The notes below the pieces were generated by a model. The model was not told the origin of the DNA. It saw only the letters and a list, made by a program, of their open reading frames with translations, and did no database searches. Positions 1 to 7,562 of a stretch of 64,000 nt of DNA are shown here, piece after piece. The translations under genes were made by a program, and so were the position numbers. Position 1 is the stretch's first letter. Each line of letters begins with the position of its first letter. The stretch spans positions 62,001 through 126,000 of the forward strand of contig NZ_OBDR01000003.1 of NCBI RefSeq assembly GCF_900215215.1. The letters run 5' to 3'. This stretch comes from Methanohalophilus euhalobius. GTDB lineage: Archaea > Halobacteriota > Methanosarcinia > Methanosarcinales > Methanosarcinaceae.

Positions 1-328
1 TGTGTCCTTTTTCATCGTAAACAAATCCCGATCCTCCACTTTTAAATTGATTTCCGTTTATTTCTCCCTGTACTTTTACAGAAACCACAGAGTCAATAAT
101 TTGTTGATATAATATTTTATATGTTTCACTTGAATTTTTATTGGAACTTGTTGCATATGTTACATTGTCTATACTATTTTCTCCGGCAAAATCAACAGTA
201 CTGCCTCCCTGATAAAAAAATGTCATCAAACCTACTCCAAGCACAAATCCTATCAGGAGAAATAGTACTGCTGCTAGTGGCAGCATTTTTCCTGCTTTCC
301 CTCTGAATAAAGATATTGGCTTTCTCAT
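1..328 (-). CDS. HtrA/DegP-like trypsin-type serine protease, N-terminal part (runs off left edge)
   Basis: Reading leftward from an ATG at 328, an open frame continues to the window edge without a stop (109 codons). The start reads MRKPISLFRGKAGKMLPLAA, followed by a membrane anchor around LFLLIGFVLGVGL, then SVVSVKVQGEINGNQ and GGSGFVYDEKG. The same segments occur in the complete HtrA-like protease at 36351-37526 (LFLLIGFVLG, SVVSVRAEGEINGNQ, GGSGFLYDAEG), so the two are clear paralogs. The catalytic His, Asp and Ser would lie beyond the edge, so activity cannot be judged. It is probably membrane-anchored with the protease domain outside the cell. Confidence 0.85.
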   Translation of the reverse strand, partial: MRKPISLFRGKAGKMLPLAAVLFLLIGFVLGVGLMTFFYQGGSTVDFAGENSIDNVTYATSSNKNSSETYKILYQQIIDSVVSVKVQGEINGNQFKSGGSGFVYDEKGH

Positions 329-404
329 AATAGTCCCCACTGAAGGCGATATTAATATTTTTTACGGCCAATTGCAGAATCCTTGTTATAATCTTCTTTT
401 TCAA

Positions 405-585
405 TTACCAGACTTTCTTTTTGTTTTCCTGTAAATCTCTAATAAGCATATCAGTATTATGCTTGATGGTATCCATCAGTAATGTCAATACCTCATCGCC
501 ACTATCTGTATGTTCACCATACTTTTGGCAGTTAATGTCATGCCGCATTTGCTGCAGAACCCAGCAGTTGGGCCGGTGGTGGTGT
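405..585 (-). pseudogene. remnant of a tyrosine recombinase/integrase C-terminus, frameshifted
   Basis: The minus strand encodes a zinc-ribbon-like piece (PTAGFCSKCGMTLTAKSM) in one frame. A tail (SGDEVLTLLMDTIKHNTDML, ending ENKKKVW and TAA at 405-407) lies in another frame. From memory of the family, this order (FCxKCGMxL ribbon, then a helical DEVL..LM tail) is typical of the C-terminus of methanosarcinal phage-type integrases. The frame change, the missing catalytic domain and the abutting unrelated fragment mark it as dead debris. Confidence 0.45.
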
Positions 586-806
586 CACAGAGGGGTACAT
601 TTTATAAGAATTAGTCTCTGTTTCTCATTCTCTTCATTCTCTTTCATCTCCCTTGCGATTCCAAATTCGGAGATTATGTTTAGTTTTTTGCTCACGTCCA
701 CATTTTCTGTGTAAGTTCCAGGATAAACATTGGTCGTATTGCTATAATTTGCTGCGTTTATGGCATCATGTATCGTGATGTAAGTAGTTGATCCTTGAAC
801 AGATCC
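585..806 (-). pseudogene. fragment of a NosD/beta-helix type cell-surface protein
   Basis: A minus-strand frame encodes TYITIHDAINAANYSNTTNV, then YPGTYTENVDVSKKLNIISE, and stops at TGA (585-587). This is the usual opening of a right-handed beta-helix repeat (IQDAINAA..GDTIYVYPGTYTENVDVNK.LTIISE) in surface proteins of methanogens. The GDTI segment has degenerated to SNTTN, and the sequence after IISEFG does not look like the family. No signal peptide or continuing gene is present, so this is a broken fragment. Confidence 0.5.
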
Positions 807-968
807 AGTTGGCCATCAAGTAGGTCAAGACCATTGCAGTCAACATTGGAATATCAAAATCCCAGGGGAATGACATACAACCAATTGTGTGATCTTAAGG
901 CCATGGGATATATCGAAGAAAAAGATGAGTATTCGATAACAGAGGCAGGAAAGATTGCTGTAATCTGA
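802..968 (+). pseudogene. 3' remnant of a winged-helix transcriptional regulator
   Basis: The plus-strand frame ending in TGA at 966-968 encodes MTYNQLCDLKAMGYIEEKDE followed by YSITEAGKIAVI. This is the shape of a winged-helix recognition helix and wing (L..L...GYI......Y.IT..G). No upstream part of the domain or start codon fits. It overlaps the opposite-strand surface-protein fragment, consistent with a mosaic of gene pieces. Confidence 0.35.
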
Positions 969-969
969 T

Positions 970-1382
970 TTTTTCAGCTATTAAATCGTGAATTTGTGTA
1001 AAGTCCATTTATAGCATAGGGGATGTTTAATTACCTAAAAATTAGAAAATAAAGTTATTTATATAATTTTAGCAAAAACTCAAATTTAATATCTTTATTT
1101 TCCAGTTTATCTTAAATAGATTTCAATTAATTTTAACCATGACACCTTTTCAATATGATAAGCTAGATGCATAATTAATATAACTGATTTTTTTAAACTG
1201 AATCATATAAAGTTTATTAATTTTTAGAAGTTGTGGTTTTCTAGCCTACCTATAATTCCGCATATTATTTTGTAATTGTTAGATCATAAAATACACCTAG
1301 ATGATACCAGAAAATCTTGTAAAAGACGATTTTTTCAAATTGAATCCCCATAATATATAAAGATTTAAACCAATTATACAGT
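970..1382. other. AT-rich intergenic stretch
   Basis: I see no coding region or RNA gene here. The DNA is very AT-rich, with several possible TATA-like runs. The only element I can place is the promoter just before 1383. Confidence 0.6.
1350..1362 (+). promoter_or_regulatory. TATA box of the ergothioneine-type operon; leaderless start predicted
   Basis: The sequence ATAATATATAAAG is centred about 26 bp before the ATG at 1383. Archaeal transcription usually starts 22-27 bp downstream of the TATA centre, so the transcript would begin almost at the start codon. No ribosome binding site lies between them. Confidence 0.6.
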
Positions 1383-2645
1383 ATGAGGAAAATTACAACT
1401 AAACAGTTAGCAGAAGACTTGGACTACTATAAGGTAATTGATATAAGATCCATTGACGCCTATAATGGATGGAAAGAAGGGGCAGAGGCAAGAGGCGGAC
1501 ACATAAAGGGCGCAAAGTCACTGCCCTATAAATGGCTACACTATATTGACTGGATAGAGATAGTCAGAGTTAAAGGAATCCTGCCAGAGGATTCTCTGGT
1601 AATTTATGGGTATGACAGCCAGAGAGTAGAAGAAGTAGCAAAACAGTTTGAAAGGGCCGGATACTCCGACGTAACTGTTTTCAACGATTTTTATGAATGG
1701 GCAGAAAAAGATTTGCCCATGGAGCATCTTGAAAGATATAAGCATCTGGTTTCAGCGGATTGGCTTAACCAATTGATCACAACAAATAATGCTCCCAAAT
1801 ACAATAATAATAAATTCGTGATATGTCATTCTCATTACAGGAACCCTTCGGATTATGATGAAGGCCATATTCCCGGAGCAATCCCAATTGATACAAACTC
1901 CCTTGAGTCTCCAGAGACATGGAATCGCCGCTCACCTGAGGAATTAAAGAATGCACTGGAAGAGGCAGGCATAGCACATGATACAACAGTCATACTTTAT
2001 GGAAAATTCTCTTCACCAAATAATGATGATCCGTTCCCTGGAAGCAGCGCAGGCCATCTCGGTGCAATGAGATGTGCTTTCATCATGCTTTATGCAGGTG
2101 TGAAAGATGTGCGCATACTCAATGGCGGTCTTCAGTCATGGCTGGATTCTGATTATGAAATAACTACAGTTCCTTCTAAAAACGAGAAAGTATCGTTTGG
2201 AGTTGACATCCCTCAAAAACCCGAAATTGCTGTTGACCTTGAAGAAGCAAAAGATATTCTTTCATCCCCTGACAAGAACCTGGTGAGTGTCAGAAGCTGG
2301 AAGGAGCATATTGGAGAAGTAAGTGGTTATAATTATATTGAAAAGAAGGGGAGGATTCCGGGAGCATTATTCGGTGATTGCGGAACAGATGCCTACCACA
2401 TGGAAAACTACAGGAATCTGGACCATACCATGCGTGAATACCAGGAAGTTGCAGCTAAGTGGAAGAAGATCGGAGTCACCCCCGACAAGCGCAATGCATT
2501 CTACTGTGGAACTGGCTGGAGGGGCAGTGAAGCCTTCCTTAATGCCTGGCTCATGGGCTGGAATAAAGCAGCTGTCTATGACGGCGGATGGTTTGAATGG
2601 AGCAATAATAACCTTCCTTTTGAAACCGGGGTCCCTGAAAAATGA
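1383..2645 (+). CDS. eanB: multi-rhodanese sulfurtransferase, EanB-like (hercynine to ergothioneine)
   Basis: This 420-residue protein has three rhodanese-type segments (about 1-110, 140-260 and 280-412). The first two lack the catalytic Cys: YGYDSQR and YGKFSS sit where the active loop should be. Only the third has it, in FYCGTGWRGS with Cys375. In EanB of Chlorobium limicola, as I recall, Cys412 carries the persulfide and Tyr353 acts as acid. Here Tyr316 (SGYNYIEKKG) lies the same 59 residues before Cys375. EanB replaces the C2-H bond of hercynine with C-S using polysulfide and no oxygen. The gene overlaps the methyltransferase by 4 nt and is followed by a desulfurase/SufE pair that could supply sulfur. 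Alternative: a generic thiosulfate sulfurtransferase, unlikely in this context. Confidence 0.8.
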   Translation: MRKITTKQLAEDLDYYKVIDIRSIDAYNGWKEGAEARGGHIKGAKSLPYKWLHYIDWIEIVRVKGILPEDSLVIYGYDSQRVEEVAKQFERAGYSDVTVFNDFYEWAEKDLPMEHLERYKHLVSADWLNQLITTNNAPKYNNNKFVICHSHYRNPSDYDEGHIPGAIPIDTNSLESPETWNRRSPEELKNALEEAGIAHDTTVILYGKFSSPNNDDPFPGSSAGHLGAMRCAFIMLYAGVKDVRILNGGLQSWLDSDYEITTVPSKNEKVSFGVDIPQKPEIAVDLEEAKDILSSPDKNLVSVRSWKEHIGEVSGYNYIEKKGRIPGALFGDCGTDAYHMENYRNLDHTMREYQEVAAKWKKIGVTPDKRNAFYCGTGWRGSEAFLNAWLMGWNKAAVYDGGWFEWSNNNLPFETGVPEK

Positions 2646-3604
2646 TCATAGACGATTTTATGCCCAAAGTTGGAGAAAGTTCCATCCGCGAAGAGCTCAT
2701 CAATTGCCTGAGGGGAAATCCAAAAACACTTCCTTCTATGTATTTTTACGACCATCATGGGTCTGAGTTATTTGAAACAATCACCAAACTGGACGAATAT
2801 TATCCTCCAAAGGTCGAGGTCCCATTGCTCAGGTCAACTGCTCAAAAATTGAAACATGAATTGGAAAACTGCGATCTTGTAGAGCTTGGAAGCGGGGACT
2901 GTTCAAAGATTTCTGTATTTCTTGATGAAATACCAGAAGAGATTCGCCGGACTATAGTATATTACCCGGTTGATGTATGCAAACAAGCTATAGAGAAATC
3001 TGCCTGTAATCTTCAGGACAGGTATCCTGAAATGAATATCCATGGGATTACTGCCGACTTCCTTGGGCATATTGAAAAAATCCCTGCAAAAAGGAGACGG
3101 TTCTTCTGTTTCTTCGGAAGCACAATCGGTAATCTTACTGAAGAACAAGCAATGAAATTCATGACAGACCTTGGCAAAGTCATGAATAATAACGACAGGC
3201 TTCTTCTGGGAGTGGATATGGTAAAAGATATTGACATCATCGAAAAAGCCTATAATGACAGCCAGGGGATTACTGCAAAATTCAATAAGAACATACTGAA
3301 TGTTGCAAATGATCACCTTATGACTAATTTCGATCCGGAGGAATTTGAGCATGTTGCATTCTTCAATAAAAAATATTCCCGAATCGAGATGCACCTGAAG
3401 GCAAAGAAAGACCTGGAAGTAACAAGCCCCTTCTTAAAAAATCAGATAGTATTCAATAAAGGCGAGACCATTCACACAGAGAACTCCCATAAATATACTG
3501 TTGACGGTATCAATAAAATGGCAAATGCTGCAGGACTTTCTGTGGAAAGCATCTTTAACGATGATAAGAAATGGTTCTCCCTTGTTGAAATGGTGAAACA
3601 ATGA
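2642..3604 (+). CDS. eanA: L-histidine N-alpha-methyltransferase, EgtD/EanA family
   Basis: This 320-residue SAM-dependent methyltransferase should trimethylate histidine to hercynine. Motif I is ELGSGDCSK (81-89). Residues known to bind histidine in mycobacterial EgtD (Tyr56, Asn166, Tyr206, Glu282, Ser284, from memory) have counterparts here with a constant offset of two: Tyr54, Asn164 (GSTIGN), Tyr204 (AYND), Glu280 and Ser282 (TENSHKYT). Length also matches the family. Start and stop codons overlap both neighbours in ATGA pairs, so it is translationally coupled to the EanB-like protein and the desulfurase. No EgtB/EgtC-type oxygenase gene is nearby, consistent with an anaerobic route. Confidence 0.87.
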   Translation: MIIDDFMPKVGESSIREELINCLRGNPKTLPSMYFYDHHGSELFETITKLDEYYPPKVEVPLLRSTAQKLKHELENCDLVELGSGDCSKISVFLDEIPEEIRRTIVYYPVDVCKQAIEKSACNLQDRYPEMNIHGITADFLGHIEKIPAKRRRFFCFFGSTIGNLTEEQAMKFMTDLGKVMNNNDRLLLGVDMVKDIDIIEKAYNDSQGITAKFNKNILNVANDHLMTNFDPEEFEHVAFFNKKYSRIEMHLKAKKDLEVTSPFLKNQIVFNKGETIHTENSHKYTVDGINKMANAAGLSVESIFNDDKKWFSLVEMVKQ

Positions 3605-4782
3605 CAGGTTTTGCAAAAGATTTCCCAATACTTGATAAAGAAGTCTATGGAAAACAATTGGTTTATCTTGATAACGCAGCAACAACCCAGAAACCAAACT
3701 CTGTGATTGATACCATATCTGATTTTTATAAGACAGATTACAGTAATATCCATAGGGGAGTGCATTACCTGAGTGAAAGGTCCAGTGAGAAGTATGAAGA
3801 AGCAAGGAAAAAGGTAAGTGACTTCATAGGTGCTCGCAACCCCGGTGAAGTGACATTTACTGCCGGGACTACCGATGCTATAAATCAGGTCGCACGTTCG
3901 CTTGAACCTTCCTTAAAGGGAAATGAAGTCCTGGTAACAGGTGTGGAACACCACTCAAATATCGTTCCCTGGCAGATGGCAGGAGCAAAACTAAGGGCAA
4001 TTCAGATGGATGAGGATTGCAATTTGCTGTTGGACTCTATAGATATCACAAAGGAGACAAAATTGATTGCTATAAGTCATGTCTCAAATGTTCTTGGTTC
4101 TGTAAACGATATCAAGAAGATAACTGAAATTGCAAAGGATCATGATGTCCCGGTTCTGGTGGATGCAGCCCAGTCAATACAGCATTTGCCCCTGGATGTA
4201 AAAAATATCGGTTGTGACTTTTTGGCTGCTTCGGGTCACAAGATGTATGCAGATACCGGGGTGGGAATGCTTTATACAAGCGATCGCTTCAGTGATCTCA
4301 TGCCGGCAAAAGGCGGAGGAGGTATGGTTGATAAAGTAAGTCTTGAAAAAACAACATACCAAGAGCCTCCTTTAAGATATGAAGCAGGCACACCGCACAT
4401 TGCAGGAGCAATAAGTATGGGTGCAGCAATTGATTACATGCAAAAAAGAGGTCTGGATAATATAGAAAAGCATGAGAGTGACGTTTATTCTTACGCAAGA
4501 GACAGACTGCTGGAGATGGATAATGTGACTGTTTACGGAAATACTGACCGGATGTGCGGGTCAATCTCCTTTAATCTGGATCAGGTTCACCATTATGATG
4601 CAGGTCTGATAATGGATAAAATGGGAGTAGCTGTGAGAACAGGGCATCATTGTGCCCAGCCATTGATGAGATCCTTCGCAATAGAAGGCACAGTACGAGC
4701 AAGTTTTGCATTGTATAATACAAAAGAAGATGTGGACAGGCTTATTGAAGGGATTGAAAAAGTAGAGATGATGTACACGTGA
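3601..4782 (+). CDS. sufS: cysteine desulfurase, SufS/CsdA type
   Basis: This 393-residue PLP enzyme begins with the usual YLDNAATTQKP. Lys214 in AASGHKMYADTG should bind PLP. Cys351 in RTGHHCAQPLM is the persulfide-forming residue in the short loop typical of group II (SufS) enzymes. It would convert cysteine to alanine plus a protein persulfide. It overlaps the upstream methyltransferase (ATGA) and the downstream SufE-like gene (GTGA). The fixed pairing suggests that its sulfur goes to SufE and then to the EanB-like rhodanese, although general Fe-S cluster assembly is also possible. No sufBC genes are adjacent, which favours a dedicated role. Confidence 0.9.
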   Translation: MTGFAKDFPILDKEVYGKQLVYLDNAATTQKPNSVIDTISDFYKTDYSNIHRGVHYLSERSSEKYEEARKKVSDFIGARNPGEVTFTAGTTDAINQVARSLEPSLKGNEVLVTGVEHHSNIVPWQMAGAKLRAIQMDEDCNLLLDSIDITKETKLIAISHVSNVLGSVNDIKKITEIAKDHDVPVLVDAAQSIQHLPLDVKNIGCDFLAASGHKMYADTGVGMLYTSDRFSDLMPAKGGGGMVDKVSLEKTTYQEPPLRYEAGTPHIAGAISMGAAIDYMQKRGLDNIEKHESDVYSYARDRLLEMDNVTVYGNTDRMCGSISFNLDQVHHYDAGLIMDKMGVAVRTGHHCAQPLMRSFAIEGTVRASFALYNTKEDVDRLIEGIEKVEMMYT

Positions 4783-5201
4783 CAGATGCTATCCAGGATG
4801 AAATAATAAGGGAATTTGATGGCCTTGAATGGCTTGACAGGTATGACCTCCTTATCACTTCGGCCAAAGAACTTGAACCCATGGATGAAGATTCCAGGAC
4901 CGACGAAAATACAATCAGCGGATGCCAATCCAGAGTTTGGATTCAAAGTTATAAGAGAGATGGCAAACTGAACTTTAATCTCGATAGTGATGCCATGATA
5001 ACCAAAGGGATCATGGCCCTTTTACTCAGGGTCGTAAACAATCGGCATCCTCAGGAGATTGCAAACATTGATCTTTACTTTATTGAAAGAATCGGATTGA
5101 AATCAAATCTCTCACCCGCAAGATCGAATGGATTGGAGTCAATTATCAAGAGGATAAAAGAAATCGCTAAAAATGAGTTTGACCAGAGCACCGTTCAATA
5201 A
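4779..5201 (+). CDS. sufE: SufE-like sulfur acceptor protein
   Basis: This 140-residue protein starts at a GTG that overlaps the desulfurase stop. It carries the SufE signature SGCQSRVWI with Cys49 as the persulfide-accepting residue. SufE proteins take sulfur from SufS and pass it on. Its position last in the operon supports a relay desulfurase, SufE, rhodanese. It ends with TAA followed by an AT-rich spacer before the next promoter. Confidence 0.88.
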   Translation: MTDAIQDEIIREFDGLEWLDRYDLLITSAKELEPMDEDSRTDENTISGCQSRVWIQSYKRDGKLNFNLDSDAMITKGIMALLLRVVNNRHPQEIANIDLYFIERIGLKSNLSPARSNGLESIIKRIKEIAKNEFDQSTVQ

Positions 5202-5274
5202 TGACAATATAATTTCATAATCCCGGTCATAGAGAATCTGCATTTACAATAAAAACCAAGAACACAGCCAACAA

Positions 5275-5285
5275 AAATATAAATT
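5275..5285 (+). promoter_or_regulatory. TATA box upstream of winged-helix gene
   Basis: AAATATAAATT is centred about 38 bp before the ATG at 5318, predicting a leader of about 13 nt. It separates the following small genes from the sulfur operon as a new transcription unit. Confidence 0.45.
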
Positions 5286-5317
5286 ATTAATCATTATGAA
5301 TACTAGAGGTTGAAACA

Positions 5318-5644
5318 ATGGAAGATGACTACGATGAACTCGACGATGTAATTATGCAGAAACCATCAAAAGGTGAATCTGTCAAAAAAGAGCATGACAT
5401 GTTAAATAAAGCTGCATCCCATCCATTAAGAAGGGAAATAGTCAAAACTATAGGTGCTTTTGGAATCAACACAGATGAATTATCCGCAAACATCGATGAA
5501 GAGCCTTCTGTACTGAAATACCACATCGATTTCCTGCTCAACGGGGAACTGGTCAGGATTGAAAATGATGAATACAGGCTGACAGACAAGGGCATTGAGT
5601 TACTTTCCGACTGCCAGTCCGGTAAATCAAATCCTAAATGTTAA
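5318..5644 (+). CDS. winged-helix transcriptional regulator
   Basis: The protein is 108 residues long. An acidic N-terminus (about 1-28) precedes a winged-helix domain: HPLRREIVKTIGAFG (first helix), SVLKYHIDFLLNGELV (recognition helix region) and EYRLTDKGIELL (wing). It is ArsR-like in layout but lacks an obvious metal-binding Cys/His cluster, since the only Cys residues are near the C-terminus (CQSGKSNPKC). It lies directly downstream of the ergothioneine-type operon and could regulate it, but nothing in the sequence proves that. Confidence 0.75.
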   Translation: MEDDYDELDDVIMQKPSKGESVKKEHDMLNKAASHPLRREIVKTIGAFGINTDELSANIDEEPSVLKYHIDFLLNGELVRIENDEYRLTDKGIELLSDCQSGKSNPKC

Positions 5645-5665
5645 AATTGGTTTGTAAACTTTCCA

Positions 5666-5673
5666 GATATAAA
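5666..5673 (+). promoter_or_regulatory. TATA box upstream of zinc-ribbon gene
   Basis: GATATAAA lies about 56 bp before the ATG at 5726. A strong ribosome binding site (GGAGGAG, 5715-5721) follows within the predicted leader. Confidence 0.45.
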
Positions 5674-5725
5674 TCTCCACAAACCTCTTTAACTTTAACA
5701 CCAATTGGAGTTATGGAGGAGTTTT

Positions 5726-5932
5726 ATGAGTTGTGCTATTTGCGGAGCAGAAGCAGACAGTGAATACTGCAAGAAATGTGAAAAAATCCTGGATGAAATT
5801 ATTCACCGTGTCGGTGAAAAACGCTGGAGTGCAATGGATGATTGCAGCTACATTTACCCTATGATCAAAAGAGCTGCAAAGGGGGAGCTATCGGTCAACG
5901 ATATAATTAATGCAATGGAAGTAGAAGACTAA
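5726..5932 (+). CDS. small zinc-ribbon protein
   Basis: A 68-residue protein begins MSCAICGAEADSEYCKKCEK. The two CxxC pairs (CAIC, CKKC) should form a single zinc-binding site. The rest is helical with no recognised domain. I chose the ATG at 5726 because GGAGGAG sits 4 nt upstream; an in-frame TTG at 5705 is less likely. It is followed after 25 nt by the cytochrome-b5-like gene, probably in one transcript. Function unknown. Confidence 0.7.
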   Translation: MSCAICGAEADSEYCKKCEKILDEIIHRVGEKRWSAMDDCSYIYPMIKRAAKGELSVNDIINAMEVED

Positions 5933-5957
5933 CCTCAATACAGGGGAGTGAGATTTC

Positions 5958-6197
5958 ATGAAAGAATTTACACCGGATGGTCTGGCCAAATACAATGGGA
6001 AAGACAGGGATGAAATCTATGTTGCCTATAATGGCAAGGTCTATGATGTAACAAACAGTGAGTTATGGATGGCCGGGGATCATCAGGGCATGCATGAAGG
6101 TGGCATCGACCTTACAGAAGAAATGGAAGAGGCGCCTCATGAGGAAGACGTATTCAATGAATTCGAAATAATCGGCATATTTGTGAATAATCATTGA
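5958..6197 (+). CDS. cytochrome b5-like heme/steroid-binding domain protein
   Basis: This 79-residue protein matches the archaeal b5-like fold: FTPDGLAKYNGKD at the start, then VAYNGKVYDVTNSELWMAGD. A histidine pair follows in GDHQGMHEGGIDLTEEM and would provide the axial heme ligands. A GGGGAG ribosome binding site lies 10 nt before the ATG. Proteins of this type in methanogens are soluble and uncharacterised. It sits between the ergothioneine-type and coenzyme M clusters. Confidence 0.8.
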   Translation: MKEFTPDGLAKYNGKDRDEIYVAYNGKVYDVTNSELWMAGDHQGMHEGGIDLTEEMEEAPHEEDVFNEFEIIGIFVNNH

Positions 6198-6204
6198 AAG
6201 TACA

Positions 6205-6240
6205 TCGGGGATGTTTTACCAAAAGAATCCCTTTCTTTTT
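6205..6240 (+). terminator. T-rich terminator-like stretch
   Basis: A pyrimidine-rich run ending CCCTTTCTTTTTTCC follows the cytochrome-b5-like gene. Poly-T tracts of this kind end many archaeal transcripts. The next gene has its own TATA box 35-40 bp further on. Confidence 0.35.
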
Positions 6241-6275
6241 TCCTTAAAGGAAATTCCTGCTGGCTGAAAGGACAA

Positions 6276-6284
6276 GATATATAA
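6276..6284 (+). promoter_or_regulatory. TATA box of cysteate synthase gene; near-leaderless
   Basis: GATATATAA is centred about 27 bp before the ATG at 6307, so transcription should begin within a few bases of the start codon. No ribosome binding site is visible. Confidence 0.55.
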
Positions 6285-6306
6285 GACCACCAGCAAACTC
6301 CATTAT

Positions 6307-7548
6307 ATGGACAAATACAGACTCATCTGCCCAAAATGTGGCAAAACTTATGGCAAATATGACATGCTATGCCCCCTTGATGGCTCCCTTTTAAGAACTG
6401 AATATTCAAAAAAGCAGTTCGAATCCTGTGACCTTCCCGGAATATGGAAATTCTACAATTGGTTGCCTGTGGAAGGCGTAATCAAAAAAGGTAGCAGCAA
6501 AACAAGAACCTACAAAAGTGAGAAACTTGCTGATAAACTCGGCCTTGAGAACCTTTTCATAAGCTTTAACGGTTACTGGCCTGAAAAAGAAGCCTATATG
6601 AGAACCTGCAGTTTCAAGGACCTGGAAGCATATCCCACTATGCAGAGGGTAAGCGAGCAGAAAAAAGAAAGGATACTGGTAGTTGCCTCCGCTGGCAACA
6701 CTGCCCGGGCCTTTGCACATGTATCTTCTATTACCGGACTTCCTCTGCTTCTGGTAGTACCTGAAAATGCCTTGGAAAAACTCTGGATTCCTGCAAAATC
6801 CACATCTTCCATCTGTGTTGCAGTGGTAAAAGGGGATTATTATGACGCTATCTCCATTGCCGCACAAATCACCGATAGGGAAAAATTCATGCCGGAAGGC
6901 GGTGCCAGGAACGTAGCACGCCGTGATGGCATGGGAACAGTAATGCTGGATGCAACACTGACCATGAAACATCTGCCGGACCACTATTTCCAGGCAGTGG
7001 GCAGTGGAACCGGCGGGATTGCTGCCTGGGAAGCAGCTATGCGCCTGAAAAAGGACGGCAGATATGGAGATAAATTGCCACAGTTACATCTTGCCCAGAA
7101 CTTCCCCTGTGCTCCATTGATACAGTTACATGAGGGGGTTGCTGTGGATCCGAAATGTCCAGAAGGAATGTACGACACCGTGTTGTTTAACCGCAAACCT
7201 CCGTATGCGGTGGGCGGGGGAGTGAGAGATGCCCTTGAAGCCACAGGAGGGGACCTTTACGGGATTACCAATGAAGAGGCCGAAGAAGCCAGGTTGCTAT
7301 TTGAAGAACTTGAAGGTATCGACATTATGTACTCAGCAGCTGTGGCCACAGCTGCCCTGATAAAAGCTGTCAGGAATACAAAGGTATCAAGATCAGAACT
7401 CATAATGCTCAATATCACCGGCGGAGGAGTTAAAAGAGCTTTAAAAGAACTTGCCACAATCAGGCTTGAGCCTGATCTCGTAGTATCCCCTGAAGACAGT
7501 GAAGCGCCCGCTAAAATCATACAAAAAGCTGAAGACAAATTCGAATAA
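6307..7548 (+). CDS. cysteate synthase (coenzyme M biosynthesis)
   Basis: This 413-residue PLP enzyme is related to threonine synthase. In Methanosarcinales such a paralog converts O-phosphoserine and sulfite to L-cysteate, the first step of the phosphoserine route to coenzyme M. It opens with a zinc-ribbon-like CPKCGKTYGKYDMLCPLDG. The Lys-containing segment GSSKTRTYKSEKLA should hold PLP, and AVGSGTGGIAAWEA the cofactor phosphate. Assignment over threonine synthase rests mainly on the directly adjacent comD and comE, whose substrate sulfopyruvate arises from cysteate by transamination. The gap to comD is 14 nt, so they are probably co-transcribed. Confidence 0.85.
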   Translation: MDKYRLICPKCGKTYGKYDMLCPLDGSLLRTEYSKKQFESCDLPGIWKFYNWLPVEGVIKKGSSKTRTYKSEKLADKLGLENLFISFNGYWPEKEAYMRTCSFKDLEAYPTMQRVSEQKKERILVVASAGNTARAFAHVSSITGLPLLLVVPENALEKLWIPAKSTSSICVAVVKGDYYDAISIAAQITDREKFMPEGGARNVARRDGMGTVMLDATLTMKHLPDHYFQAVGSGTGGIAAWEAAMRLKKDGRYGDKLPQLHLAQNFPCAPLIQLHEGVAVDPKCPEGMYDTVLFNRKPPYAVGGGVRDALEATGGDLYGITNEEAEEARLLFEELEGIDIMYSAAVATAALIKAVRNTKVSRSELIMLNITGGGVKRALKELATIRLEPDLVVSPEDSEAPAKIIQKAEDKFE

Positions 7549-7562
7549 AGGAATGAGGCTAC

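Noticed and set aside
421-714. Plus-strand open frame of 97 codons
   Set aside because: The opposite strand in this stretch carries recognisable integrase and surface-protein fragments; the plus-strand frame has no family features or start signal.
1383-5201. General SUF Fe-S cluster assembly operon
   Set aside because: SufS and SufE are present, but no sufB, sufC or sufD is adjacent, while an EgtD-family methyltransferase and an EanB-like rhodanese are tightly coupled.
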